Shown here: one piece after another, positions 8,205 through 17,373 of the stretch
Layout: every line of letters starts with the position of its first letter
Numbering within the stretch: the first letter of the stretch is position 1
Origin: Microbacterium oryzae
GTDB taxonomy: Bacteria > Actinomycetota > Actinomycetes > Actinomycetales > Microbacteriaceae
Direction: 5' to 3'
NCBI RefSeq assembly: GCF_009735645.1
Contig: NZ_CP032550.1
Span: forward strand, 1,612,001-1,676,000
DNA: 64,000 nucleotides
Notes under the pieces: generated by a model
Told to the model about the DNA's origin: nothing
The model's database searches: none
The model's input: only the letters and a program-made list of their open reading frames with translations
Made by a program: the position numbers and the translations under genes

Positions 8205-8825
8205 TCACTCGAACAGCGAGAGGGTCAGCGTCGAGGTGTACGAGCCGGGCGCGGTGTCGACGGGCACCTGCAGCTTCAGGGCGGCGTCGGCCTGCCACGA
8301 TCCGATCGCCTCCTCGCTCGTGATGGCCATCGCGAGCAGCTCGCGGCCCTCGAGGCCCACGTTGTTCGGCGCCTCCTCCGCCGACAGCGCAGGGGCGACG
8401 TCCGGGCCGGGCGCGACGGCGCCCGAGCCGTCCTGAGAGACCGAGGGCGCCCATCCGAGGTTCTCGGGGCCGATCTCCGCCTGGCCCGCGTCGCCGGTGA
8501 AGCTCGAGGCCGTTCCCTCCACCCACCAGTACGCGCCGTCGGGGATCTCCTCCGCCGTGCGGGTGTCGGTGACCGTGACGGTCGGCAGCGTGCCGGTGAA
8601 CTGGCGCACCATCGCCGTCGAGCCTTCCTCGGTGAGGGGCGCGCTGGTCCCGGCCACGCTCATCGCGAGCACGCCCGTGCCGGTGTCCTCGATCTCGACC
8701 GAGACATCGACGTCGGTTCCGTCGCCGACCTGCTCCTCGGCGAACGCCGCGCCGGCGACCCCGGCGAGCAGCACGCCGCCCACCATCGCCACGCCGATGC
8801 GCGCCGCCCGGTTCTGCTTCTTCAT
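8205..8825 (-). CDS. Small secreted beta-rich protein, WxL-like end
   Basis: 206 residues with a Sec signal peptide (MKKQNRAARIGVAMVGGV, cleavage near AFAEE at about 30). The remainder is beta-strand-rich and acidic, and ends in VPVDTAPGSYTSTLTLSLFE, resembling the last strand of WxL-type cell-wall-binding domains (GxYTxTLTxxL), though I see no clear WxL pair. There is no LPxTG signal. The start is fixed by GGAAGGAACGGA before ATG 8825. It follows the giant GH121-like gene after a hairpin, so it may be co-expressed and help anchor or present secreted enzymes. I do not recognise a precise family. Confidence 0.6.
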   Translation of the reverse strand: MKKQNRAARIGVAMVGGVLLAGVAGAAFAEEQVGDGTDVDVSVEIEDTGTGVLAMSVAGTSAPLTEEGSTAMVRQFTGTLPTVTVTDTRTAEEIPDGAYWWVEGTASSFTGDAGQAEIGPENLGWAPSVSQDGSGAVAPGPDVAPALSAEEAPNNVGLEGRELLAMAITSEEAIGSWQADAALKLQVPVDTAPGSYTSTLTLSLFE

Positions 8826-8850
8826 CGAATTCCGTTCCTTCCATTGAGAG

Positions 8851-8882
8851 CCGCGGCGGCGAGCGAGCGCTCGCCGCCGCGG
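8851..8882. terminator. Strong hairpin between GH121-like gene and small secreted gene
   Basis: 14-bp perfect stem ccgcggcggcgagc / gctcgccgccgcgg (8851-8864, 8869-8882) with 4-nt loop, lying 6 nt after the stop codon at 8888 and before the ribosome site of the next gene. It could terminate most transcripts or protect the long upstream mRNA from 3-prime decay. Confidence 0.7.
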
Positions 8883-8887
8883 ATGGG

Positions 8888-11800
8888 TCACTTGCAGCTG
8901 AATGCGGCGTACTCGGCGGTGGCGGTCGCGGACTCCGCGCCCTCCGCGGTGCCGACCGCCTCGACGGCGCCGGCCGGCACCTCGGCCAGACGCGTGTTGA
9001 ACGCGATCGACACGCTGTCACCGGGCTCGACCGCACGGAACGTCTTGTTCCCGTAGGCGGAGGTCACCTGGATGTCCGCGGCGACCGTGCCGTCGTTGGT
9101 GGCCTTCGCGGCGAGCACGCCCTTCTTCGCCACGCAGCGGTCGTCGACGGTGAGCGCGACCGAGACCGGGCTCTCCTGGCCGCCCTCGCCCACCACCACG
9201 GTGGCCTTCGCGGTCTTGTCGCCCGCACGGTCGGACTGCACCGTGCCGGCTACCTCGAACTGCCCGTCCTTCGCGAAGCTCGCCGGATCGATCTCGGCCC
9301 ACGTCACCGCGACGGTCTCCCGAGAGCCGTCGTTGTAGAGCACGGTCGTGCTCTCCGGCAGCGCCGGCGCGACGCCGACCCGTGTGTGCACCGAGACGGG
9401 GTCGACCTGGTTGATCGTCAGCTCGTTCGACGACCGCACCCAGACCGTGGCCTTCGCCGTGGTGGACGAGCCCGCGACGATGCCGCGGACCTCGAAGCTG
9501 CCCTCGGCCGCCACCTGCTCGGGCGTGACGTCCGCCCAGGTGACCTCGGCGAGCGCGCGGCTGTCGTCGCCGTACGTGACGCCGACCCGGTCGGGAAGCG
9601 ACGGCAGCGTGCCGACGCCGGTGCGGACGTGGATCTCGTCGATGGATGCGGGAGCGGCGGAGAACACGTCCCATTCGCTGACGCCGATCGCCGAGTACGA
9701 CGTGCCCGCCGCGTTCGGGGAGGCGTTGAACGTCGCGCGCAGCGCGGTCGTCGTCACCATGTCGAACGAGGTCTTGTTCGTGCCAGTGCGCTCGACGCCG
9801 TAGCCGCTCGGGTTGGGGACATCGACCCACGCGCCCTTGCCGTCGAGGTACTGGATCTTCCACGACTTCGGCACCGCCACGCCCTCGCCCGAGCCCGCGG
9901 CGGCGTCCGTCCAGAAGGTGATGTCCGAGCCGCTGACGCGGACGGGCTCCTTCCACGTGTACTGCAGCCACTGCGACGCCGGACGGCTGCCCGACCAGGT
10001 GCCCCAGATCTTCGACTGATCGCCGCCCTCGTTCACGCCGCTGCCGTCGTTCGCGGCTGCCACGTTGTTCCAGCCCGCGGTGTACGACGCGGTCGGCGTG
10101 GCCGCCGGGGCGATATCGGCTCCGCCGTCAGCTGCCTCGCCGCGCACGACGAGCTCATCCGACGACTCGTGCTCGCCGTCGCTCGCCGTGAGCCGCAGCC
10201 GGTACTCCCCCGCCGCGGTGAAGCGCACGGTGGTGTTCGCGCTGTCGGCGTCCGCGATGAAGGCATCGCCGCCCTCGGGAGCGGAGACGACGCTCCAGGT
10301 CGTCGTGAGCCGCTCCGACGGCGCGCCGTCGTCCTTCACGATCCCGGTGAGGCTGGCGACCCCGGCGCTGACGGCTCCGGCGCGCGTGTACGCGAGAACC
10401 GACGGGGCCGCGTTGCCGGCCGGCGAGACGGGCTCGCCCGTGTGGCTGACCTGCAGCTCCTTGATCCCGGTGGCGAAGCCGTCCGCGTGCTCGACGGTCA
10501 CCCGGATGCGCGAGGTCGTCACCTCCGCGAAGCGCACCTCGTTGAGGTTGGGCTGCGGCACGGCGGGCGACTTGGCCGCGCCCGGCACGGCCTTCCAGCC
10601 GCTGCCATCCCAGTACTCGACCACGTAGCGAGACGGCTCGGAGTAGCCGGCGACCGTCGAGCTCGAGGAGGTGTCGTAGAAGTACGTGCGCACCGTGTCG
10701 ACGGGCTGAGCGGAGCCGAGGTCGACCTCGAGCCAGTCCGTGGCGTTCGGCGAGCCCGCGGCTCCCCAGAACGGCTCGTTGATCGTCGTCCCGTCCACCG
10801 CGCCGGAAGCCGGACGGTTCTGCGCCGAGAACGACGCCTTGACCGGCTTGCCCGCGGCGAGGTTCTCCGCCGAGGCCGAGGAGATGTCCTTCCCGGCCTT
10901 CGCGAACAGGTCCACGACGCGGTCGTCGTCGTCGAAGGCGACCTGCTGGGGAGCGCCGAGGTCCACGGCGTCGGAGGCGAGCACCTTCGGGGAGGCGGCG
11001 TCGTTGACGACGTCCTCGTCGAAGGTCACCTCGCCCGTCTTCGGGTCGTAGACGACGTGGGTGAGCGTGTCGACGGTGAAGGCGCGCTCGCCGTCGACGA
11101 ACACCGAGTACCCCTCGGGCACGTCGTCGCCGTAGGGGCGCTCGCCGTCACCGGGCTCGTCCCACGTGATGGTGAGGTCGCTGCCGTGGTACGAGAGGTT
11201 GTTCGCCGTGAAGTGCGGCCAGTCGATGTCGATCGGGTACAGCTCGATCTTGTCGTCCGTCCGGGGCTGGAGCCCCATGGCGTCCTCGATCATCGTGAAG
11301 TTCGTCGTGCCGAGGATCGTGTGGTGGATCCACGACCGGTAGCCGATCGCCTGCGGGTCCGTCGAGCCGTCGGCCCAGAACTCGTTCGCGTCGGGCAGGC
11401 GGTTGTCGCCGCCGTTCTGGTAGTGAGCCCAGGCGTTCCAGTAGAGAAGCTTCTTGTACCACTCCGCGTCGATGGCGTCGGTGGGATACTCGCGAAGCGC
11501 CTCCGCGATCATCCGGAACGTCACGGTGGAGTTGATGATCGAGAAGTTGTTCGTGCCGGGGTGCCCGGCCTCGGCCGCCTCGGCCTTGTCGGCCTGGTTC
11601 GCCGTCGTGAACGGGAAGATCGGATACTCGGCGTCGTCGCCGAAGAGACGGAGCGCCTCGACGTAGTCGTCGTCGTAGTCCGCGTCGCCCGGCTTCGGCA
11701 TCAGACCGACCGAGAAGGGGTAGTAGTTGTTGATCTCCTTCCACGGGATGAGCTCGCCCGACTGGAGGTCGCGGTGCTTGATGAGGTTCTCGTCCGCGTC

Positions 11801-13402
11801 CCAGAGGTTCTCGAGAACACCCTTCTTCACCTTGTCGGCGATCGCGGTCATCTCGGTCGCCTTGTCGTCGCGGCCGAGCAGGTCGTAGGCCGCCGCCGCC
11901 GCCTGCGCTCCGCTGTACACGTACGCGGATTCCGCGCGCTCGTTGGTGCGGCGGAAGTAGTCGAACGAGACCGCGTCGGCGTCGTTGCCGGTCCACGCGT
12001 TCCAGTTCGTCTCGAGGAGGCCGTTGCCGTTCGAGTCATACGCGGCGAGCTGGCCCTCGGCGTCGCCCTCGGCGTAGCGGGCGAGGTTCTCCACGATGCC
12101 GAGCGGGCCGCCGTGCACCTGGTACGACTTCCATGCCGCCTCGGCGATGTACTGCGTGTGGCTGGCGTTCCAGTTCGCGGGGTCGCCGGGGTTGTCGACG
12201 AAGCGACCGCCCTTCGAGGTCTCCCCCGTCGACACCCAGCCGCCGTAGGAGTAGATCGGGTCGCGGAAGTACTTCAGGTCGTCGATGAACATGCCGACCG
12301 TGAGATCGATGGCGTTGTTGTAGCCGAGCGCGCCCTCGACGGCGGTGGGGAACTGGTAGGCGTTGCCGGGAGCGTTCGCGTCGAGGTAGTTGAAGCGCAG
12401 CAGCCACCACCGGTAGAAGAGCGTCTTGTCGATGTCGTCTTCAGGGGTGTCGAGGTAGGGCACGTTGTCGGCCCACCAGCGGTTGTAGGCGGTGACGTGC
12501 TGCGTGTACGCGTCGCCGACGGACGCCTCCGCCACCGCGTCGTACTCGGAACGCGAGTCCGCGATCTCGTCGGTGACCAAGCCCAGCTGCAGTTTGGTCG
12601 TGGCCGAGCCGCCGGCGGCGACGCTGACGGTCGCCTCGAGACCGGCACCCGAAGGAGCGAAGCCGTCGCCGGAGAAGCGCGGGTGCACCCGGGTGATGTC
12701 GTTGAGCGCGTCGAAGGTGCCGGTGAGCTCGTCTCCCTCGACCGTGGTCGCGTAGGGCGAGGTGGCGCGGAGCGCGACCTCGACGGCCGGCCCGGTCGAG
12801 CGCAGCTCGAGCTCGGTGACGAGCACGTTGGCGTTGGTGATGAACTTCGTCTGCACGATCTCGACGCCCGCGTCCGCGTTGCGGTGCACGCTGCGCCAGT
12901 AGCTCGGCGTCTGCTTGCGCTGAGCGGTGTCCTCGCGCAGCGCGATCTCGGTGCCGCCGACGCTCGCGGTGATCGTGTACGCGTCACGGCCGTCCACCGA
13001 CTCCCAGTACGCCAGTTGTCCGCCGAAGCCGAGCTTCGACGGCTCGTGCGTCTTCATGAATGCGGCGCGCCCGCGGCTGAACAGCCACTGGTTCTCGTCG
13101 CCGAAGCTCCCCGCGGTCCCGGTGCGGGCGAGCATCCGGTCGAACCAGAAGTCGCTGCTCGCGTCCTTGCCGGCGCCCGCCGCGACATCGGCGTCGAAGA
13201 TCGCCTGCAGCTGGTTGCCGACGGTGTACGCCGCCCCGGTGTCGGGGACCGGCTTGTCGCTGCCCGAGAACTCCGGATAGCCGACGTCGCTGTTGGCGGC
13301 ATTCGCCGGCGATGCCGCCATGCCCGAGGCCAGCGTGCATGCCACGCCGATGGCCGTCCATACCCGCACGCGGCGGGATCTCTCCTTCGATGACCAGACC
13401 AC
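8888..13402 (-). CDS. Giant secreted glycoside hydrolase, GH121-like (candidate beta-L-arabinobiosidase)
   Basis: 1504 residues. Sec signal 1-35 (cleavage ANA|ANS). N-terminal beta-sandwich about 40-300 (LFSRGRAAFMKTHEPSKLGF), then an (alpha/alpha)6-barrel region about 305-780 (YNRWWADNVPYLDTPEDD; FPTAVEGALGYNNAIDLTVG), then a coagulation-factor-5/8-like binding domain (845-985), a PKD/Ig-like domain (990-1087), a second sugar-binding-like domain (1098-1247), two Ig-like domains (1251-1404) and a C-terminal two-cysteine domain (1411-1504) shared with two other secreted proteins here. Bifidobacterium longum HypBA2 (GH121) has the same beta-sandwich / alpha-barrel plan, and the gene order here matches its locus; that is why I propose beta-L-arabinobiosidase, but GH142 or a GH63-like enzyme is possible. 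Start GTG 13402 follows GGAAGGGGAG. Own promoter with operator at 13471-13494. Confidence 0.7.
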   Translation of the reverse strand: MVWSSKERSRRVRVWTAIGVACTLASGMAASPANAANSDVGYPEFSGSDKPVPDTGAAYTVGNQLQAIFDADVAAGAGKDASSDFWFDRMLARTGTAGSFGDENQWLFSRGRAAFMKTHEPSKLGFGGQLAYWESVDGRDAYTITASVGGTEIALREDTAQRKQTPSYWRSVHRNADAGVEIVQTKFITNANVLVTELELRSTGPAVEVALRATSPYATTVEGDELTGTFDALNDITRVHPRFSGDGFAPSGAGLEATVSVAAGGSATTKLQLGLVTDEIADSRSEYDAVAEASVGDAYTQHVTAYNRWWADNVPYLDTPEDDIDKTLFYRWWLLRFNYLDANAPGNAYQFPTAVEGALGYNNAIDLTVGMFIDDLKYFRDPIYSYGGWVSTGETSKGGRFVDNPGDPANWNASHTQYIAEAAWKSYQVHGGPLGIVENLARYAEGDAEGQLAAYDSNGNGLLETNWNAWTGNDADAVSFDYFRRTNERAESAYVYSGAQAAAAAYDLLGRDDKATEMTAIADKVKKGVLENLWDADENLIKHRDLQSGELIPWKEINNYYPFSVGLMPKPGDADYDDDYVEALRLFGDDAEYPIFPFTTANQADKAEAAEAGHPGTNNFSIINSTVTFRMIAEALREYPTDAIDAEWYKKLLYWNAWAHYQNGGDNRLPDANEFWADGSTDPQAIGYRSWIHHTILGTTNFTMIEDAMGLQPRTDDKIELYPIDIDWPHFTANNLSYHGSDLTITWDEPGDGERPYGDDVPEGYSVFVDGERAFTVDTLTHVVYDPKTGEVTFDEDVVNDAASPKVLASDAVDLGAPQQVAFDDDDRVVDLFAKAGKDISSASAENLAAGKPVKASFSAQNRPASGAVDGTTINEPFWGAAGSPNATDWLEVDLGSAQPVDTVRTYFYDTSSSSTVAGYSEPSRYVVEYWDGSGWKAVPGAAKSPAVPQPNLNEVRFAEVTTSRIRVTVEHADGFATGIKELQVSHTGEPVSPAGNAAPSVLAYTRAGAVSAGVASLTGIVKDDGAPSERLTTTWSVVSAPEGGDAFIADADSANTTVRFTAAGEYRLRLTASDGEHESSDELVVRGEAADGGADIAPAATPTASYTAGWNNVAAANDGSGVNEGGDQSKIWGTWSGSRPASQWLQYTWKEPVRVSGSDITFWTDAAAGSGEGVAVPKSWKIQYLDGKGAWVDVPNPSGYGVERTGTNKTSFDMVTTTALRATFNASPNAAGTSYSAIGVSEWDVFSAAPASIDEIHVRTGVGTLPSLPDRVGVTYGDDSRALAEVTWADVTPEQVAAEGSFEVRGIVAGSSTTAKATVWVRSSNELTINQVDPVSVHTRVGVAPALPESTTVLYNDGSRETVAVTWAEIDPASFAKDGQFEVAGTVQSDRAGDKTAKATVVVGEGGQESPVSVALTVDDRCVAKKGVLAAKATNDGTVAADIQVTSAYGNKTFRAVEPGDSVSIAFNTRLAEVPAGAVEAVGTAEGAESATATAEYAAFSCK

Positions 13403-13470
13403 TGTGTCTGCTCCCCTTCCCGCCGCGGATCGGCGCACGGTCAGCACACTAGGGAGGTTCAACAGAACAC

Positions 13471-13494
13471 CGCAAGCGGTTTCGATAACTTTCG
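13471..13494. promoter_or_regulatory. LacI-type composite operator upstream of GH121-like gene
   Basis: cgcaagcggtttcg (13471-13484), an imperfect palindrome with central CG, followed by ctttcg at 13489-13494. The same arrangement with the same 18-nt offset occurs at 27765-27788 and, inverted, at 18742-18765. It lies 69-92 nt upstream of the GTG start, in the promoter region, and is probably bound by the LacI-family protein encoded at 18859-19884. Confidence 0.72.
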
Positions 13495-13519
13495 GGATCG
13501 TCGTGCGCACGCAGCGAGG

Positions 13520-13550
13520 AAGGGGGCTCCGCCAGTCGCGGAGCCCCCTT
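13520..13550. terminator. Terminator downstream of GH127 operon
   Basis: 13-bp perfect stem aagggggctccgc / gcggagccccctt (13520-13532, 13538-13550) with a 5-nt loop. It starts 14 nt after the GH127 stop codon (13564, minus strand), ending the importer-GH127 transcript before the separate GH121-like promoter. Confidence 0.8.
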
Positions 13551-13563
13551 CGTCGTGCACGGA

Positions 13564-15510
13564 TCAGCGCGTCGGCGCCGCCTCCGGGATCCAGATGCGC
13601 ATGGTCGACGGTCCGCGCTCCGCCCAGTCGTGGTACGGAATGAGCGGCGCTTCCACGACCGTCGACGCGCCGCCCTCCGCCGTCTGGCCATACGGCCACG
13701 CGGCATCGGTCGACGAGCGGATGGCCAGGCGCGCGATCACGCGGCCGTCCTCCTCCCGCAGGGGGTCGGCTGTCACGAGGCCCGCGACGTCGACGCCCAC
13801 GCCCTCGGGAAGGTCCACCGACTCGAGCGCGAGCACCTCGGGGCCGCGCTCCACGGCCACGGTTCCGCGGATCGCGTCGATGCGCGCGTCGGGGCGGGTG
13901 ATGCGCGGCGACATGGGGAGCCGCAGCGTCACGCTGTCCCCGGGGGCGAAGTCGCGCGACACGACCGCGTAGCCGGGGGCGACGGCCCTCGTCTCCACCG
14001 CGCCTCCCGCTGAGACCTCGAGCGTCGCGCCCTCCGCCCAGCCGGGCACCCGCAGCGAGAGCGCCCATTCGCCGACGGCCGCCGACTCCACGATCACGCG
14101 CACCGCGCCATCCGCCGGATACGCCGTCTCGACCCGCAGGGTCACCTCGCGATCGGGCGCCAGCTCGGCGATGATCGTCGACGGCGCGTACTGATGCACC
14201 TGCACGCCTCGGGCGTCGCCCGTCGCGACGTACGCCGCCAGGCTCGCGAAGGTGCGCGCGAGGTTAGTCGGGCAGCACGACACCGAGAACCAGGGCGCCC
14301 GCAGCGACGACTCGGCCCGCGCGGACGGCACATCCGGGTCCACCGGCTCCCCCGGCGTGCGCTGATGCAGCGTGTTGGAGTAGTAGAACGCCGTTCCCGC
14401 CGAGGAGGGGGATGTCGCCACCACGTTGTACAGCGTGCGCTCGATGAGGTCGGCGTACTTCGCGTCGCCGCGCTCGAGCAGCAGGCGCCAGCTGAACTGC
14501 ACGGAGGCGATGCCCGCACAGGTCTCCGAGTACGCACGATCCGGCGGCAGCTCGAAGTCCGCGCCGAACGCCTCGTCCTGATGGTGCGCCCCCTGGCCGC
14601 CCGTGATGTAGGTGCGGCGGGCGACGGTGGTGTCCCACTGCCGCACGAGCGCGTCCAGCAGCTCCTGGTCGTCGGTCTCGTCGGCGACGTCGGCCGCGCC
14701 CGAGCCGAGATAGTTCGCGCGCACGGCGTGCCCTCGCATCACCTCCGCCTCGCGCACCGGAACGTCGTCCTGGAAGTACGCCTGCCCGTACTCGATCCCG
14801 CCGAGCACGCCGGTGCCGCGCCGGTCGACGAAGAGACGCGCCTGCTCGATGTAGCGGCGGTCGCCGGTGACGCGGCCCAGCTCGACGAGGCCGGTCTCGA
14901 TCTCGGGATGGCCGTCGACCGAGCGGATGCCGTCGTCGCCGAAGACGTCGCAGACGAGATCGGCTGCGCGCACGGCGACGTCGAGGAGCCCGTCGTCGGC
15001 ACCGGGCGTCGAGCGCTCGCGAGCGACGGCCGCCTGGAACAGGTGGCCGAGGCAGTAGAGCTCGTGACCCCACTCGAGCTTCGTCCAGCGGCCGTCCTGA
15101 CCGGGGCGACCGAACATTGTGTTGAGGTAGCCGTCGGGTTCCTGCGCGGCCGCGACACGGGCCACGGTCTCTCGGAACCGCGACTCGAGCTCGTCGTCGT
15201 GCTCGCGCCCGATCTCCCACGCCAGCGCCTCGAGGTACTTGTAGACCTCGGAGTCCGCGAACTCGCGCCCCCGCCGCCCCTCCGGAAGCGCGCCCGCCGC
15301 GGCGAGATCGAAGTTGCGGGTCCATCCCTCCCGCTCGAGCCAGGTGCCGATGTGCGCGAGGGTGGCGCGACGGTTGACCCCCTGCCGCTCGGCCCAGAAC
15401 CCGCCGGTGATGACGACCTGGCGGATGCCGAGCGGACGCAGCGTGCCGGAGCTCGGCAGGGCGGGGGCGGCGGCGCCCCCGAGGGAGCGCGGCGGTGTCG
15501 TGATTGTCAT
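13564..15510 (-). CDS. GH127 cysteine glycosidase (beta-L-arabinofuranosidase, HypBA1-like)
   Basis: 648 residues, no signal peptide, so cytoplasmic; B. longum HypBA1 is 658. GH127 enzymes use a zinc-bound cysteine nucleophile. All key residues are present with near-constant spacing: Glu313 in QDEAFG (HypBA1 Glu322, acid/base), Glu329 and Cys331 in SETCAG (Glu338, Cys340) and Cys412-Cys413 in SVSCCP (Cys417 nucleophile, Cys418). It should split beta-1,2-linked arabinofuranose disaccharide brought in by the importer encoded just upstream into L-arabinose. ATG 15510 has AAGGG 6 nt upstream; ATG 15516, overlapping the permease stop (ATGA), is the alternative. Either way it is coupled to the permease gene. 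Confidence 0.92.
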   Translation of the reverse strand: MTITTPPRSLGGAAAPALPSSGTLRPLGIRQVVITGGFWAERQGVNRRATLAHIGTWLEREGWTRNFDLAAAGALPEGRRGREFADSEVYKYLEALAWEIGREHDDELESRFRETVARVAAAQEPDGYLNTMFGRPGQDGRWTKLEWGHELYCLGHLFQAAVARERSTPGADDGLLDVAVRAADLVCDVFGDDGIRSVDGHPEIETGLVELGRVTGDRRYIEQARLFVDRRGTGVLGGIEYGQAYFQDDVPVREAEVMRGHAVRANYLGSGAADVADETDDQELLDALVRQWDTTVARRTYITGGQGAHHQDEAFGADFELPPDRAYSETCAGIASVQFSWRLLLERGDAKYADLIERTLYNVVATSPSSAGTAFYYSNTLHQRTPGEPVDPDVPSARAESSLRAPWFSVSCCPTNLARTFASLAAYVATGDARGVQVHQYAPSTIIAELAPDREVTLRVETAYPADGAVRVIVESAAVGEWALSLRVPGWAEGATLEVSAGGAVETRAVAPGYAVVSRDFAPGDSVTLRLPMSPRITRPDARIDAIRGTVAVERGPEVLALESVDLPEGVGVDVAGLVTADPLREEDGRVIARLAIRSSTDAAWPYGQTAEGGASTVVEAPLIPYHDWAERGPSTMRIWIPEAAPTR

Positions 15511-15512
15511 GG

Positions 15513-16406
15513 TCATCCCTTGAAAGCGCCGGACATGAAGCCCTGGACATAGTGGCGTTGGAGAGCGAGGAAGAGGAGCACGCAGGGCACCGCGAGCACG
15601 GTGACGCCGGCGAGGGTGGCGCCGTAGTCGATGACGCCCATCGTCTGCCCGCGGAGGTTCGCGACGGCCAGCGGCAGGGTCATCCGGTTGGTGTCGCTGA
15701 TGAGGATGAGCGGGGCGATGAAGTCGTTCCAGGCGGTGAGGAACGCGAACAGCCCCACCGTGATGAGCCCGGGCTTCGTCGCGGGCAGGAGCACGCGCCA
15801 CAGCGCCGAGAATGTGCTGCAGCCATCCACGTGCGCGGCCTCGTCGAGCTCGCGCGGGATCGACTCGAACGAGATCCGCATCATGAACGTCGAGAACGGC
15901 AGCTGGAACATCGTCAGCACGAGAGCCACGCCGACGGTGGTGTTGCCGAGGCCGAGGGCGTTGAGGATGACGTAGAGCGGGATGAGCAGCGTCGCGTACG
16001 GCACCATCAGGATGGCCAGGGTCGTCAGGAAGAGCGCGTTCTTCCCCGGGAAGGAGAAGCGGGCGAACGCGAATCCGCCGAAGAACGAGATGACCAGCGT
16101 GAGCACGACGGTCAGGCCGGAGACGACGAAGGAGTTGCCGAGGTAGACCCAGATGCCGGCCTGGAACTCGGCGAGCGTGGCGTAGTTGCCGACGCCCCAG
16201 CCATCCGTCTGACTCGTGCCCGCCCGCGGGGCGAACGACGACACCACCGCCCACACGAGCGGATAGAGGAAGACCACCGCGAGCGCCGTGGTGAAGATGC
16301 CGTACGGAAGCGCGCGCAGCAGGCGCGCTGCGGTGGGCTTCGCCCTCGGCGGCCGGTCGGTGCCGGTGACGAGCACCCGGGTCTCGGTGGGAGCGAGCAT
16401 GGTCAT
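15513..16406 (-). CDS. Sugar ABC importer permease, MalG/CUT1 type
   Basis: 297 residues with six hydrophobic segments and the inner-membrane permease EAA-type loop (DEAAHVDGCSTFSALWRVLLP, about 190-210) that docks to the ATPase. Together with the permease encoded just upstream and the binding lipoprotein it forms a carbohydrate importer of the CUT1 class. No ATPase gene is present; CUT1 importers of Actinobacteria commonly use one shared multi-sugar ATPase (MsiK type) encoded elsewhere. The start lies 1 nt after the upstream stop and the GH127 gene follows with overlap, so the three are one operon. Context suggests arabino-oligosaccharide as substrate. Confidence 0.92.
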   Translation of the reverse strand: MTMLAPTETRVLVTGTDRPPRAKPTAARLLRALPYGIFTTALAVVFLYPLVWAVVSSFAPRAGTSQTDGWGVGNYATLAEFQAGIWVYLGNSFVVSGLTVVLTLVISFFGGFAFARFSFPGKNALFLTTLAILMVPYATLLIPLYVILNALGLGNTTVGVALVLTMFQLPFSTFMMRISFESIPRELDEAAHVDGCSTFSALWRVLLPATKPGLITVGLFAFLTAWNDFIAPLILISDTNRMTLPLAVANLRGQTMGVIDYGATLAGVTVLAVPCVLLFLALQRHYVQGFMSGAFKG

Positions 16407-16407
16407 C

Positions 16408-17310
16408 TCAGCTCTCCTCTCCGCCGCGGAGCACCCGCAGCTGGAAGACGTTGATGAGGACGAGCGCGATCAGCACGATCACCGAGAGCGCGCCGGCGAC
16501 GCCGAGATCGTTCTGCCCCTGGAACGCCATGGCGTACATGAGCTGCACGACCGTGGTGGTGCTGTTGTCGGGGCCGCCCTTGGTGAGGATGTAGAACTGC
16601 TCGAACGCGAGGAGCGATCCGGTCACGCACATGACGATCGTGAGCGCGAAGGTGGAGCGCAGCAGCGGGACCGTGACGTAGAGGAACGTCTGAAGGCGCG
16701 ACGAGCCGTCGATGCGCGCGGCCTCGTAGACCTCGCCGGGGATGGCCTGGAGCCCCACCAGCATGAGCAGCATGTAGAAGCCGGTGAACCGCCACACGAT
16801 GAGGAACACCGTCGCCCAGAGCGCACCGCCCGGGCTCCCGAGGATGGTGAACCCGGCCGACTCCATCCATCCGGCCAGCGGGCCCGCGATCGGCGAGTAC
16901 AGCACGTAGAACAGCAGCGAGGCCGACGCGAGGCCGAGCGCGCTCGGGATGAGGAAGGCCGTCCGCAGGAACGAGCGCCACCGCGACGACTCCTGCACGA
17001 GCAGCGCGAGCCCGAGGCCCAGGCCGATGAGGAGCACGGTCGCGATCAGCGTGTAGACGACGGTGAAGCGGATGGCGTCCCAGAAGCGACGGTGGTCGAC
17101 GGCCTCGCGGAAGTTCTCCGGGAGGTTCCACCCGCGGAATCCCGCGAGAAGGGGCCAGTCCGAGAACGACATGACGAAGACGAGGGCGAGCGGGATGACG
17201 AAGAGCACCCCGACGAAGAGGGCGGTGGGCGAGGCGTAGAGCCAGCCCTGAAGCGCCTGCGAGCGCCGGGTGCGAGAACGCGGGCGGGCGGATGGTGCCG
17301 CGGTGATCAT
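16408..17310 (-). CDS. Sugar ABC importer permease, MalF/CUT1 type
   Basis: 300 residues, six predicted membrane segments; the ATPase-docking loop reads YEAARIDGSSRLQTFLYVTVP (about 190-210). Partner of the MalG-type permease encoded next. ATG 17310 is chosen because AAGGA lies 5 nt upstream; an upstream in-frame ATG at 17352 falls inside the hairpin after the binding-protein gene and is unlikely. Confidence 0.92.
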   Translation of the reverse strand: MITAAPSARPRSRTRRSQALQGWLYASPTALFVGVLFVIPLALVFVMSFSDWPLLAGFRGWNLPENFREAVDHRRFWDAIRFTVVYTLIATVLLIGLGLGLALLVQESSRWRSFLRTAFLIPSALGLASASLLFYVLYSPIAGPLAGWMESAGFTILGSPGGALWATVFLIVWRFTGFYMLLMLVGLQAIPGEVYEAARIDGSSRLQTFLYVTVPLLRSTFALTIVMCVTGSLLAFEQFYILTKGGPDNSTTTVVQLMYAMAFQGQNDLGVAGALSVIVLIALVLINVFQLRVLRGGEES

Positions 17311-17339
17311 GAGGATCCTTCCGGAAGGGAGCAGATGCG

Positions 17340-17366
17340 GCCGCCCCGGCACGGAGCCGGGGCGGC
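17340..17366. terminator. Hairpin between binding-protein and permease genes
   Basis: 11-bp stem gccgccccggc / gccggggcggc (17340-17350, 17356-17366) with a 5-nt loop, 7 nt after the stop of the solute-binding protein gene. Such a hairpin within a sugar-importer operon usually lets only part of the transcription continue and stabilises the upstream mRNA, giving more binding protein than permease. Confidence 0.7.
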
Positions 17367-17373
17367 GGCACGA

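Noticed and set aside
8205..8825. Small secreted protein considered as a sortase substrate
   Set aside because: No LPxTG-type motif or C-terminal hydrophobic tail.
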